Position numbers and translations under genes: made by a program. Positions 1 through 10,516 of a stretch of 64,000 nt of DNA are shown one piece after another; position 1 is the first letter of the stretch, and the number at the start of each line of letters is the position of its first letter. This stretch comes from Cephalopachus bancanus. Its lineage: Eukaryota > Chordata > Mammalia > Primates > Tarsiidae. The stretch lies in NCBI GenBank assembly GCA_027257055.1, contig JAPVLO010000179.1, forward strand, positions 620,001 to 684,000, written 5' to 3'. The notes beneath the pieces were generated by a model. The model worked only from the letters and a program-made list of their open reading frames with translations, searched no databases and was not told the DNA's origin.

Positions 1-143
1 GTACCTGTAGTGTGAGCTGCCCAGGAGCCTGAGGTGAGAGGATTCCTCAAGTCCAGGAGTTCAAGGTTGCAGTGAACTATGATCATAACATTGTACTCCA
101 GCCTGGGTGGCAGAGTGACACTGTGTCTTTAAAAAAAAAAAAA
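1..143 (+). repeat. Alu, right part (cut by window start)
   Basis: Right-monomer sequence with the typical GTACTCCAGCCTGGGTGGCA and an A-tail at 130-143; the left portion is outside the window. Confidence 0.85.
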
Positions 144-279
144 ATCAAGTAGCCCAAGAAGCCCTCAATTAAATACCACAAGGAACTCCATTCCTCTTGT
201 ACCAAGAAGCAAACAGGCCCCAATTTCATTGAAAGAGCAATTTGGGAGCATTGAGTAAGTAAAACAGAAATGGACTTAC

Positions 280-389
280 TTCATTTTGAGTGTTATCTTT
301 AGGAGAGACATTCTTTTCCATGACTCTCTCTTTTCACAGGTTATAAATCTTCCAAGAAGAGGTTTTTGTGGTTTTCCTTCATGCTATTG
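280..389 (-). other. Candidate minus-strand exon (unidentified)
   Basis: On the minus strand an acceptor-like CTAACCTGACAG precedes a 110-base segment that ends AATGAA|GTAAGT, a strong donor. An ATG in good context (GTCATGG), preceded by an in-frame stop, would start MEKNVSPKDNTQNE. If the promoter at 6.6-6.85 kb drives a minus-strand gene such as DSN1, this could be a 5' exon. The peptide does not match DSN1 as I remember it. Weak evidence. Confidence 0.15.
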
Positions 390-450
390 CTGTCAGGTTA
401 GAATTTTCACTCTTTCTTCAGCAAACAGGGAGAAAAATGATTACAAGACT

Positions 451-741
451 CTTTTTTTTTTTGAGTTGGAGTCTCACTCTGTTGCCCACACCGGAGTGCA
501 ATGGCACGTTCCCAGCCACTGCAGCCTTGACCTGCTGGGTTCCGTCAATCCTTCCGCCTCAGCCTTCCAAGTAGCCAGAACTACAGATGCATGCTACCAT
601 GCCTGGCTAGTTTTTGCTTTATTGTAGAGACAAGGTCTCGCCAAGTTGCCCTGGTGGGTGTTGAGCCCGCAAACCCAGGCAATCCACTCGCCTCGGCCTC
701 CCAAAGTGCTGGGATTATACACTGAGCCACCGAGCCCAGCC
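451..741 (-). repeat. Alu, young lineage-specific type
   Basis: Full dimer in reverse orientation, from TTTTGAGTTGGAGTCTCACT to CACCGAGCCCAGCC. The 14-base flank TACAAGACTCTTTT (from 442) recurs after it (743-756) with one mismatch. Confidence 0.93.
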
Positions 742-910
742 TACAAAACTCTTTTACTATCTTATATTTGGTAAGTTGCTAGTCTGAACAATCCCTAGAG
801 ATCTTCCAAAAGTCAAGTTTCAGAACTCTTTCAGATTTTCTGGCATACATTAGAATATACAAAAAGTCTCCAGAGTTAGCAAAACACAAACAACCAAACA
901 AAAAAACCTG

Positions 911-1228
911 TTCGGGCAAGGTCGCTCACATGTGTAATCCCAGCAGTTTGGGAGGTCAAGATGGCAGGATTGCTTGAATCCAGAAATCTGAGCCCCACCT
1001 GAGCAACACAGTGAGAACTCATCTCTAAAAAAATATATTTAAAAAATTAGCTGGGCTTGGTGGTGCAAGCTTGTATGCCTGTGGTCACAGCTGCATGGGA
1101 GGCTGAGGCAGGAGAATCACTTGAGCCAGGAGGTCGAGGTTGCAATGAGCCATGATCATGCCATTGCACTCTGGGTTGGACAACAGAACAAGACAGAAAG
1201 GAAGAAGGAAGGTAAAAGAAAAAAGAAA
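911..1228 (+). repeat. Alu, old J-like
   Basis: Diverged dimer with middle A-rich linker (AAAAAAATATATTT) and a purine-rich decayed tail. Confidence 0.8.
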
Positions 1229-1238
1229 TTTCATTTTA

Positions 1239-1543
1239 GGCTGGGCACAGTGGCTCTTGCCTATAATCCTAGCAATTTGAGAGGCCAAGGCGGGAGGATT
1301 GCTTGAGCCCAGAGCAAAATAGTGAGAATTCATCTCTACAAAAAAATAAATAAATTAGCTGGATGCTGTGGCACACGCCTGTGGTCCCAGCTACTCAGGA
1401 AGTTAAGGTGGGAGAAATGCTTGAGCCCAGAAATTTGAGGCTCTGATTATACAACTGCACTCCAGCCTGGGCAACAGGGTGAGACCCTGACTCAAACAAA
1501 ACAAAACAAAACCTAAAAAACAAACAAACAAAAAAACCTGTCC
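1239..1543 (+). repeat. Alu, old J-like
   Basis: Second diverged dimer directly after the previous one, starting GGCTGGGCACAGTGGCTC and ending in an (AAAAC)n-type tail. Confidence 0.85.
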
Positions 1544-1679
1544 ACAAATAAGTCATTCAAAGGAAGTTACATTCTTTTGGGAGAATCTCAGAAGTACAGT
1601 TTAAATGAAATAGAACTGATATAGAAAGATAATTTTTCCTTGTGAATTTATAATACTCTGCCTGGTTTCCTATTTCTGT

Positions 1680-1800
1680 ATGAATGTATTCATTCATTCA
1701 GTACATAGTTATGGTGTGCCTATATTTGCCAGGCTGTGCTTGTGGGGTTCAGTGTGAACATGAGAGGGATATGGTCCCTGCTTCATAGAGCTTATCCTAT
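1680..1800 (+). repeat. L2 fragment
   Basis: ATTCATTCATTCAGT followed by TGCCAGGCTGTGCT and a 'ggtccctgcttcatagagctt' type ending (partial), typical of an L2 3' region. Confidence 0.6.
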
Positions 1801-2030
1801 AGGACCTCAGTTCTGACAGGCCACTCCTAAACTCTGAATCTATTTTTAGCTCAATTCGAAAAAAATTAAAATACAGTCATATACCATACAGTGATGTTTT
1901 GGTCAACAGTGAACTGCATATATGACAGTGGTCCCTCAAGATTATAATGAAGCTGAAAAATTCCCATTGCCCAGTCGCATCATAGTCATTGTAAAATGCT
2001 AGCATAATAACTTTATTTTTAAAATAAATT

Positions 2031-2654
2031 TGGCTGGGTGCAGTGGCTCAAACCTGTAACTCCAGCACTTTAGGCGGCCGAGGCGAGAGGATTGCCTGAG
2101 CCCAGGGGTTTGGACCAGCCTTAAAACTTGGCAAGACCTCATATCTACAATAAAACATTTTTTTAAAAAATTAGCTGGGCCGGGCTCGGTGGCTCAGCCT
2201 GTAATCCCGTGCCTTTGGGAGGCTGAGGTGAGTGGATTGTCTGAGCCCGCGGGTTCGAGACCCGCCTGGGCAGCGAGACCTCATCTCTACAATAAATCAA
2301 AAAATCAGCTGGGCGTGGTAGCGCATGCCTGTAATTTCGGCTACTCGGAAGGCTGAGGCGGAAGGATCGCCGGAGCCCAGCAGGTCGAGGCTGCGGTGGC
2401 CGGGAGCGGCCACTGCACTCCAGTCTGGGTGACAGTGAGACTCCAACTCAAAAAAAAAAAAAAAAAATTAGCTGGGTATGGTAGTGCACGCCAGTAGATC
2501 CGGCTACTTGGAAGGCTGAGGCGGAAGGATCACCTGAGCCCAGCAGGTCAACACTGGGGTGGCTGTGAGCATACCACTGCACTCCAACCTGGGTGACGGA
2601 GTGAGACTCCAACTCATAAATAAATAAATAAATAAATAAATAAAATAAAATAAA
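2031..2654 (+). repeat. Alu interrupted by a second Alu; (AAAT)n tail
   Basis: The left arm is 2031-2177 and the right arm 2468-2654, ending in an ATAA tetranucleotide run at about 2614-2645. The missing middle is taken by another Alu whose insertion duplicated AAAAATTAGCTGGG. Confidence 0.88.
2178..2467 (+). repeat. Alu inserted within an Alu (subtype B)
   Basis: Young dimer starting CCGGGCTCGGTGGCTCAGCC, with GTGCCTTTGGGAGGCTGAGG in the left arm and GGGAGCGGCCACTGCACTCC in the right. Flanked by copies of AAAAATTAGCTGGG ending at 2177 and at 2475. Confidence 0.9.
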
Positions 2655-3179
2655 CAAATTTAGTGTAGCCTAAGTGTAAAGTGCTTACAAAGTCTACAGT
2701 AGCGTATAGTAATGTCCTAGGCTTTCATGTTCACTCACTGACTCATCCTGAGCAACCCTCAGACCTGCAAGCTCCATTCATGGTAAGTGCTTTATATATT
2801 TTTAACTTTTTTACCATATTTTTACTGTACCTTTTCTATATTTAGATGTTTAGATACATGCATATTTACCATCGTGTTACACTTGCCTACAGTATTCAAG
2901 TACAGTCACATGCTGTATAGGCTTGTGGCGGGGGGGCCATGGGCCATACCATACAGACTAGGTGTCTTGCAGCCTCTGCCATCTAGGTTTGTGTAAGTAC
3001 ACTCTATGACGTTCACACACCGATGAAATTGCCTTAAGATGCGTTTCTCAGAATGTATCCCCATCCTTAAGCAACATGTGACTGTATTCTAATAACTTGA
3101 TGACTCATCAAATCAGCCCTGCTCTGCTGACGTGAGTCAGCAGGCCCCAGTCTTCCCTCTGGTGTGTAGCAAAGAAGGA

Positions 3180-3415
3180 AGAACCTGACGGTTAAGCACT
3201 CAGGGATCTGACAGCCTGGGACTTGAACCTTGACTCCCCAACTTACTAGCTGTGGGGTGTGGTTAGGATGAGTTACATAAATTCTCTGAGCTTTAGTGTC
3301 TTATCTGTAAAACGGGTTTGTTTATTGGGAGGCTTAAGCAAACTGAATTTTGGGAAGTGCCCCATTCAGGGCCTAACATAGTAAGTATCCAATAAATGAT
3401 GGCCATCGTTGCTAC
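3180..3415 (+). repeat. MIR
   Basis: Shows the MIR order: GGGACTTGAACCTTG, TTACTAGCTGTG, CTGAGCTTTAGTGTCTTATC, then TAAGTATCCAATAAATG. Confidence 0.8.
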
Positions 3416-4593
3416 TTTTCCCCCTGTGTTTGTTTAACTGCTCTTGTTCTGTAACTCAGGTGCTTGAGTCTCTGCTCTGGTACTTTGACCTATATGAGAC
3501 CAGCATCTTGTTCTACTCATTCAACTAGTATCTTGTCCTACTCATTTCTCATCACTTTATATTATGAAATTTTCAGACATAAAGAAAAGTTGAAGGAAAA
3601 AAGTAAACACCCATATGTCAACCACCTAGACTTTACTGCTAATATTTTGTTATCTTTGTTTTATAATATATTTACCTATCTATCTGTCCTTCTATCTATC
3701 CATCAATTCATTAAAATTTTTATGCACTTTTTTCTTTCGCGGCAATGCTCAAATCTTTAAGGTAATGATTTGTTAAGTTTTGATAACTGCTTAAATCTGT
3801 ATAACCCAAGCACCTATCAGTGTACAAAATATTACCATCATCCCAGAAAGTCCCTTATACCATTTCCCAGTTAATTTCCACCACTCCTTCCTCCACAAAG
3901 GCACAATCTGATTGTTTTTCTATCATAGTTTTGATGGATAGCTCTCTTTTTCAATACATTAGTTTTGTTTATTCTAGGATTTTAAATAAATTAACTATAC
4001 AGTATATATAGTATAAATATATGATAAGTTACTTGAGAGGAGGCATAAACCCAGACATAGTAGTAAGCATACATGCAATAAAGCTTTAAGCTTTCTTGTC
4101 TGACTTCTTTCACTTAGCATGGTTTTGAGATTCATTTATGTTGCTTAGCCTTTCAGTAATTAGTTCCTTTCGATTACTGAGAAACATGAATATGTGCAGT
4201 TGTATATCCATTCCCCTACTGATGAATAACTGGGAATTTTCAATTTTGGGTATTATTAATATGAACTTTTTTGTGGATATATTTCATTTCATTTGGATAA
4301 GTGCCTAGGATGGAATTGCTGGGCCATAGGGTAGGCATATGTTTAGTCTTACAGGAAACTGCTAGATACCACGATACGCCCACCAACAATATATGAGTTT
4401 TTCTTGCTCCACTTCCTCACCAACATTTGGTATTGCCAGTGTTTTTAATTTTAGCCACTTTGGTGGCTGTGTAGTGGTATGTCTTTTGGTTTTGTTCACC
4501 ACTCCCTGATGACTAGTGGCATTGAGCAATAATACATCATGTCCTTATTGGCCATATGTATACCTTTTTTGTAAAGCGTCTGATCATATTCTT

Positions 4594-4884
4594 TTTTTTT
4601 TTTTTTTTTTGAGTTGGAGTCTCACTCTGTCGTCCAGACTGGAGTGCAGTGGCCACTCCCAGCCACCGCAGCCTCGACCTGCTGGGCTCCGGCAATCCTT
4701 CCGCCTCAGCCTTCCAAGTAGCTGGAATTACAGGCATGCGCTACCACGCCCAGCTGATTTTTTGATGTATTGTAGAGATGAGGTCTCACTGTCCAGGCGG
4801 GTCTCGAACCCGCGGGCTCAGGCAATCCACTCACCTCAGCCTCCCAAAGTTGCGGGATTATAGGCTGAGCCACTGAGCCTGGCT
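4594..4884 (-). repeat. Alu (subtype B)
   Basis: Complete dimer flanked by a perfect 13-base target duplication, TGATCATATTCTT (4581-4593 and 4885-4897). Confidence 0.95.
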
Positions 4885-4923
4885 TGATCATATTCTTTGA
4901 TCATTTTTTAGTTGCCTTTTTAT

Positions 4924-5082
4924 TTTTATTTTTTGAGTTGGAGTCTTGCTCTGTTACCCAGACTGGAGTGCAGTGGTACGTTCCCGACCACCACAGCCTC
5001 GACATGCTGGGCTCTGGTGATCCTTCTGCCTCAGCCTTCCAGGTAGCCGGAACTACAGGCACACGCTACCTTGCCCGGCGAA
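4924..5082 (-). repeat. Alu right monomer only
   Basis: Only the right arm is present, from the T-tract to CTTGCCCGGC, yet it is flanked by GCCTTTTTAT on both sides (4914-4923, 5083-5092). It therefore inserted as a 5'-truncated or monomeric copy. Confidence 0.88.
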
Positions 5083-5502
5083 GCCTTTTTATAACTTACA
5101 GGAATTTTTTATTTATCTTAGATACGAGTCTTTAGTTTTGTGAATGTTTTATCTAGTCTGTGACTTGCCTATTTGTTTTCTTAACAATCACTGGGTGAGC
5201 GAAAATTTTTAATATTGATGAAATCTAATTTATCAAATTTTTTCTTTTATGGTTATTTTGCTTCCTGTTAAGAAATGCTTTCCTGCTCTTGAGTCATAAG
5301 GATACTTTTTCTCTTAAAAGGTTTATTACATGTATCTTACTACTACGTTTAGGTTTACGCCTCCTCTCAAGTAACATTTTCTGTTTGATGGGAGACAGGT
5401 ATTGAGGTTTATTTTTTTCATGTGAGAATCCAGTTGCTTCTATACCATTTGTTGAAAAACTTCGCACTGTATTGCTTTGGTGCCTTTGTTGAAAATCCAA
5501 TG

Positions 5503-5760
5503 CTGGGCTCGGTAGCTCGGCCTGTAATCCCAGCTCTTTGGGAGCTGCGGGTTCGAGACCAGCCGGGGCAACTTGGCGAGACCTCGTCTCTACAATCAAA
5601 AATTAGCCGGGCGTGGTAGAGCGCGCCTGTAGTTCCGGCTCCTTGGAAAGCTGAGGCAGAAAGTTCGCGGGAGCCCAGCAGGTCGAGGCTGGGATGGCCG
5701 TGAGCCTTTCCCGGCATGGCCTGGGTGACAAAGTGAGATTCTGACTCAAAACAAAAAAAA
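5503..5760 (+). repeat. Alu whose tail received the COX5A retrocopy
   Basis: Starts CTGGGCTCGGTAGCTCGGCC and ends CTCAAAACAAAAAAAA directly against the COX5A 5' UTR. GAAAATCCAATG before it (5491-5502) matches AAAATCCAACG after the pseudogene (6343-6353), so the Alu's own target duplication encloses both elements. Confidence 0.88.
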
Positions 5761-6346
5761 GCTTTCCCAGCGCGCTCCGGAGCGGCCTGCAAGTTCACAC
5801 CCGGCTTCTCTCCAGCCCCGGCCTGCGTGCCTCCATGGCTGCCCCGGCCCCCCGGGACCGGGCCCCAGGCCCCGCAGTTCAGTTCGCTGCTGTTCCCATG
5901 GGTCACACGAGACAGACAAGGAGTTCGATGCTCGCGGGGGGAACATACTTCCACAAACCAGATAGAGATGCCTGGGAATTGCGTAAAGGGCTGAACACGC
6001 TTGCTGGCTATGATCTGGCTCCAAAACCCAAGATCACTGATGCTGCTTTGCGGGTATGCAGACGGTTAAACGATTTTGCTAGCGCAGTTCACATCCTAGA
6101 GGTTGTTAAGGACAAAGCAGGGCCTCCTTGGGAAATCCACTCCGACATCATCCAGGAACTTAGACCAACTTTCAATGAATTGGGAGTCTCCACCCCGGAG
6201 GAACTGGGTCCTGGCAAAGCGTAAACCCCATGGATGTGCTTCCCAAGGATTTATTGGTATTGCTACTTGATTGTAAACAGTTACCTGGAAATGCTGATGA
6301 TAACATATTACCTTATTTGAAAAGAAATTAAACAAAAAAAGAAAAA
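5761..6346 (+). pseudogene. COX5A: COX5A processed pseudogene
   Basis: An intronless copy of the mRNA for cytochrome c oxidase subunit 5A, a mitochondrial inner-membrane complex IV subunit. The 5' UTR-like GC-rich start is at 5761. Recognisable protein pieces include [16 protein letters not shown], then after a shift [35 protein letters not shown] and [20 protein letters not shown], with TAA at 6222-6224. The 3' UTR follows, then an A-rich tail (AAACAAAAAAAG). One base too many in the G-run at 5935-5941 shifts the frame, and the mitochondrial presequence lacks the normal start. It is therefore not expected to make a working subunit. All introns are absent and a tail is present, so it is an L1-made retrocopy. 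Confidence 0.92.
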
Positions 6347-6353
6347 TCCAACG

Positions 6354-6589
6354 AACGTTTGCTTCTGGCCAAGTCGGTGTAGCAACTGCCAGATTTACCA
6401 TTGAGACTTAAAACCCTAAAAACCTGGAGAAAAATTTCTGAAACATACCTTTGACAGTGGGAAAACAGCAGCACAGGGACGCCATCCCTGTGAGGGCAGA
6501 GACACGTAAGGGGAACCCTGGAGAATCTATCAGCTGCGGCACAGGAAAGGGGAAACCCCATATACAGCTTGGTGACTCCCGGAGCTGAA
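6354..6589. other. Unassigned sequence between pseudogene and promoter
   Basis: About 240 bases with no repeat or coding frame that I recognise; the latter part grades into the CpG-rich segment. Confidence 0.3.
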
Positions 6590-6850
6590 GCATCGGGGTG
6601 GGGTATCGGAAGGCTAAGGCCTAGCGCAGAGAGGGGAGCGCGGTGGAGGGGCCCGGACGTGACTCCACGGGACCCGGAAGTGTGTACTTCCGGGCGTCCT
6701 TCTAGTCAGTGGCTGGCGAGGTTCCGGCGTTTAGTGCGTACTTGTGCTGTCGAGGGCTTTCCCTGCGTCCCTTCCCTTCGTCCCTCATCGGGGCCTCTCT
6801 CCACCCGCGCCGTGTGCTAATCTGGAGAGGCTTGAGGTGGTGCAGGTAGG
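6590..6850. promoter_or_regulatory. CpG-rich promoter-like segment with inverted ETS pair
   Basis: About 20 CpGs occur in roughly 190 bases (6625-6815) inside otherwise CpG-poor DNA. A perfect inverted repeat, CCCGGAAGT (6673-6681) and ACTTCCGGG (6686-6694), is two ETS/GABP-type sites with a 4-base gap, a common feature of bidirectional housekeeping promoters. On the plus strand a good donor, CAG|GTAGGT, follows at 6846. No TATA box is evident. In the human map as I recall it, the DSN1 promoter (minus strand) lies just past the 3' end of SOGA1, so DSN1 is the leading candidate; a divergent plus-strand non-coding RNA is the alternative. Confidence 0.6.
6695..6845 (+). ncRNA. Candidate non-coding first exon from the CpG promoter
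   Basis: GC-rich leader between the ETS pair and the donor TGCAG|GTAGGTG at 6846. No convincing coding frame is present and I found no matching downstream exon in the window, so this is only a proposed first exon of a plus-strand transcript. Confidence 0.25.
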
Positions 6851-9140
6851 TGTCTTCTCCATTCTTCCGGTCCTACCAGGCCAGTCTCCTCCTGAGCCCT
6901 AACCGAGGCCCGCAGAAGAGGTTTGCACGTAGTACAGACGGCTGGGTCCTTGTACCTGCGGCGTTCACATCATCGTGCTTAGACCACACGTAAAACTTCG
7001 TTAAAAATTTTAGTGTTTCCTTCTAACGCTCTTTTTTGGGCATTCATGTCTTCCTCCACCTTTGACAAAGGCCAGACAACCGTGTGTCCTACCTTTCCTC
7101 GAAGGGGCTTGTCACTCTTTGCAGTTGTGTTCACTTCATTGTCTCGTGGATGGGCTTAAGAAAAGTTGTGATTTTTTTGAAATGTCAGGCCTACTGCGTT
7201 CTCTTGCCAAGTGAAGTGGAACTCGGCCTTGCTCATTTTAACAGACATTTGCCGAGTGCCTTGTCAGGCTCTGTAGAGGCAGACAAGATGAAACATGGTC
7301 TTTGCTGTTTGCTAACTGAGCATTTGCTGAATCAGACGAGGAGCAATGACGGCGGGACGTGATCACTGCTGTTGTGTATGGCGATCGGTTGTCCAAGTCT
7401 GTCTAGGGCAACCAAGAGAGGTATCACTTGTGAAGTAACACTTGTGTGGATCTCTGCAAAGGAAGATATCTTAGGCAGAAGACGCCATGCCTGCAATCAC
7501 AGTGGGATGAAAGAGCCAAGCTGTTGTCATGAGGTTCTGACCCTGAACCCCAAGTTTGTTGCTATCTGTTGGAGAGCCCTGACAGTTATCTAGATTTTCT
7601 TCCCAACATTTACCTGTCCCAAACACAAGACTAGGAAGTGGGCCTCCTGTGCTTTCCATGTCTTTGTCCTCTATTATACATCCCTCATGAGCACAATCTG
7701 TTTCTTTCTTTATCAACCCCACCAGACTATGAACTCCTCAAGGGCAGTGATGGTTTGACACATCTCTGCATTTCCTGCACCCAGCTCAGTGTCTAGCTTG
7801 GCAGAAGCTCAATAAATGTTTGGATGAAATGAAGTCAAATAACATTCCTGTATGTCCCATCAGGGTTGTTGCACCACTCTGGCTGCTGCCCCTCAGATCC
7901 GAATGTACTCCTGCCCAAAAAGTGAGGCATCTGAGAGGTCAACATACAGATTCTATGGTCAGTTTGTTGGTTTTTAATTGAAGAGAAGGGACCATTTTAT
8001 TCCATGCTCTTACTACCTCCTGGAATTTGCAAGTCTGGTCTTTTCTAAATGTTAACTTTTAGTGAGCTGAATTATTCATTCATTCCTCTACTCCAGTGAC
8101 ATTTTGATTGCTGCATTCACTGTTTAAATTTTAAATGATCTCAGATTCTATTGGAACCTGCCTCGGATACAGAAATAACTGCAACAGTGGGATAGAGAAC
8201 CACTTGCACTGCAACAGCGGTTTTGACTGTAATTTTACAAAGCAACTGTAATTTTACAAACTTCCGCTTAAACCAAAGAAACAACAGAGGAATCTATTTT
8301 CAAATGTGACATTCTTTCCCATGGGAAGTGCCTTCAAATGTGTTTTGGTCCTGCCTTTTGCCTGCCTTCTTGCCTTTTGCCAGAAGAACAATGTCTTATT
8401 TTCCAGACTATAGCTCAGTCTTGGGTATATGGGATAAAAGGATGACTTGAAATGTGGGAAAGTTATCAGATGCAAACATGAAGACTAGCTTATGCATAGT
8501 TCACTAATTATGCAGATGTTTAAAATAAGTAAAACAACATGCTTATAGTTATATTTATAATTTGGTAGCAGAGCTGAGGGAGAAATGAAATCTGGAGCAT
8601 TCAGGAGGGAAGGCACAGGAATAGCTTCACAGAAGTCACTGTGAAGCCAGTTCTTGAAGGATGATGAGAGCTGACAGGAGAAGGCTTCCCAGCAGGAAAA
8701 ACAGGAAGTGCAACGATGCAGGATTAGCTGGTATTTCAAATGTAATCTACCCAATTGTAACTAAATAAGCTGTTTTCTTTATATCTTCTTTTTATGTACC
8801 CTGAATATTCCCCTTTATTTTTAAAATAACCCATACCACATTACCTAAAACATGAACTCTTTCCAGATTGTGGGCCCATGTTATTATTGTCTCCTTTCCT
8901 GTTTAAACTCTCAGCCTCATTTCTATCTGACTCCCATCCCTTTTGTGATTTTGCTTTGCATTCCTTCCCACAACTCTCTTTTCCCTTTTGCTGTCATCTG
9001 GCTCCCTCTGGCCCCTCCCTGTCTGCTGGTGTGCAGTGAACAAGCATTTGGAAGGCTTCTTCTGAAGATGAAAGGTAGCAGAGTCTGAAAATGGTGGGAC
9101 AGTTAGGAAACAAATGCACAAACCTCTATTTATATTTCCT
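6851..9140. other. Mostly unique sequence with L2 remnants
   Basis: No convincing gene. L2-like 3' ends are recognisable at about 7230-7320 and 7725-7835 (GCAGAAGCTCAATAAATG). If the candidate plus-strand first exon is real, this is its intron. Confidence 0.4.
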
Positions 9141-9354
9141 TTACTGTTACACATTTAACAAGTGTTTGTTGAATACCTACTATTGACACAGACATAGGAA
9201 CAGAAATTCTCTAACATCCTGACAAATCATATTGAGTTGATATCATACTACAATATGTACAGTATTAGACATAAGAATAAAGTGCTCTGGGACCTCAGAG
9301 GGCTTTCCCTTCAGGAGGTCATGGAAAGTTTTGCAAGAGTGCTGATCAGGGCAG

Positions 9355-9880
9355 ATCCAAGGTTTGGAAGGGTCTGAAAGATGTGAGAATTGTCGGAATC
9401 ATGATGGAGTCACTTGTGCTAAAATCCTGACAAGTGGAGTCAGGGAATGCCATGAAGGGAGGGTTCTCGCACATGTACCTAATAATAAGAACAATCAAAA
9501 GACTTTGCATAAACTACAACCTTGCACAAAAGTCACCATAAACTTATACAGAAAATACTTCTGCAGGGACATCTTTTCAGCAACTGCCTGTCTAGCCTTG
9601 GACTAATGCCACCTTTCTTATTGATTCTTATAGCCAAGGATAATTGATTCAAAATTGCTGATGTAATTCTCCTCAATTGGCCTTTAAAAACTTCTCCTTG
9701 CCCAGCTTCCTCTAATATGCATATAGTTTACTATGGCATATGTAATCCCATTGCAACACTACTTCCAGATAAATACCATTTTCTTTTAGAGAATCTCCCT
9801 CTGTTATTTAGTTTGACAAGATTTTATAATTTGGATGCCCCTTTAACAAAAAGATCTCAATTGTACAATTTTACAAAAAT
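9355..9880 (+). repeat. Probable old retroviral LTR-like sequence
   Basis: The sequence has the composition and order I associate with an ERV LTR: GGAGTCACTTGTGCTAAAAT, then CCTTGCACAAAAGTCACC, a poly(A)-signal-like GATAAATACC, and a TGGATGCCCCTTTAAC end. I cannot name the family, and no viral gene is present. Confidence 0.35.
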
Positions 9881-9974
9881 AATATGTCCATATGAACACA
9901 TTGCTAGCCTCCCCCCACCCCTGCCCCGACCCAGAAGACTGTGCAAATGAGAGACCCGAAGCTACTTAAATTTC

Positions 9975-10066
9975 TTTCTATTTTTTTGAAAGTGAGAAAG
10001 CAGGATTTATTGAGAGGACAGAAAAGCTCCCACAGTGGGAGGGGACCTGAAGGGGTTTCCCTGAAG
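9975..10066 (-). mobile_element. TINE (LTR-derived, L1-mobilised short element)
   Basis: Reverse orientation: CAGGATTTATTGAGAGGACA, GAAAAGCTCCCACAGTGGGA and GGGGACCTGAAGGGG, with a T/A-rich tail at the left. A perfect 10-base target duplication, CTTAAATTTC, lies at 9965-9974 and 10067-10076. A retroviral R/polyA-region sequence with a tail and L1-type duplications matches the tarsier TINE description. Confidence 0.75.
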
Positions 10067-10293
10067 CTTAAATTTCATTGACTTCAAAGTAAATCTGCTT
10101 CTGGAGATGACATTTGAGTTGGGCTTTAAGTTTAAAGGTTGTCTAGGAATTTGCCAGACAAAAAATGAAGGTAATAATCTACCTGGTAAAGCAAGTAATA
10201 TATGCAAGAGTCAAAGACATGAAAAGGATATGTATCACAGTGTTAACTGCATGGGGTTGAACAGTGGGAGATGCTGCCAGATAAATGGCACTG

Positions 10294-10337
10294 GAGGATT
10301 TATTGAGAGGACAGAAAAGCTGCCACCGAGCCCAGCC
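10294..10337 (-). mobile_element. Hybrid of Alu 5' end and TINE 3' end
   Basis: On the minus strand the Alu head GGCTGGGCTCGGTGGC runs directly into AGCTTTTCTGTCCTCTCAAT and AAATCCT, the TINE 3' part. No tail or clear target duplication is visible. Suggests template switching or a recombined copy. Confidence 0.55.
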
Positions 10338-10399
10338 AATTCTGATTTTTTTGGGGTCCCTTTTCGTACTACATTCTGTTCATGGACGTATACACTAGA

Positions 10400-10516
10400 G
10401 GATCCCAAAAAGCTAACTCTATATTTCCCCTAGGAGCAATGATTTGTCATTTGCTAATTCAGTGTTTGCAATAACTCTATAGAACATAAATACCACATGT
10501 AATGTAATTTATAAAT
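10400..10516. repeat. Source-like copy of a local duplicated segment
   Basis: About 117 bases (GGATCCCAAAAAGCTAACTC through TATAAATA) that recur about 610 bases to the right inside an Alu, at 11014-11141. Confidence 0.8.

Larger units (their letters stand above)
1874..3084. mobile_element. Tigger-type (MER6/Tigger3-like) DNA transposon, split by nested Alus
   Basis: Both ends are present: CAGTCATATACC at 1874 and the inverted CATGTGACTG ending at 3084, flanked by the TA target duplication (1872-1873 and 3085-3086). The body is 1874-2030 plus about 2655-3084; the gap is filled by two Alus. The family name is from memory. No transposase frame remains, so it is a fossil non-autonomous copy. Confidence 0.8.
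3500..5490 (-). mobile_element. Old L1 in antisense, broken by two Alus
   Basis: Plus-strand text such as GTGCCTAGGATGGAATTGCT, CCTCACCAACATTTGGTATT and ACCATTTGTTGAAAAAC is the reverse of the L1 ORF2 end and 3' region. Many stops; no intact ORF. Interrupted at 4594-4884 and 4924-5082. Confidence 0.8.

Noticed and set aside
2613..2650. Regularly spaced short repeats resembling an array
   Set aside because: It is the (AAAT)n tail of an Alu; no CRISPR-like repeats exist in the window.
5418..5954. 178-codon minus-strand ORF
   Set aside because: Runs through an Alu and the reverse of the COX5A pseudogene; chance ORF.
7084..7362. 92-codon plus-strand ORF near the CpG segment
   Set aside because: Overlaps an L2 remnant; no recognisable domain and no support from splice sites.
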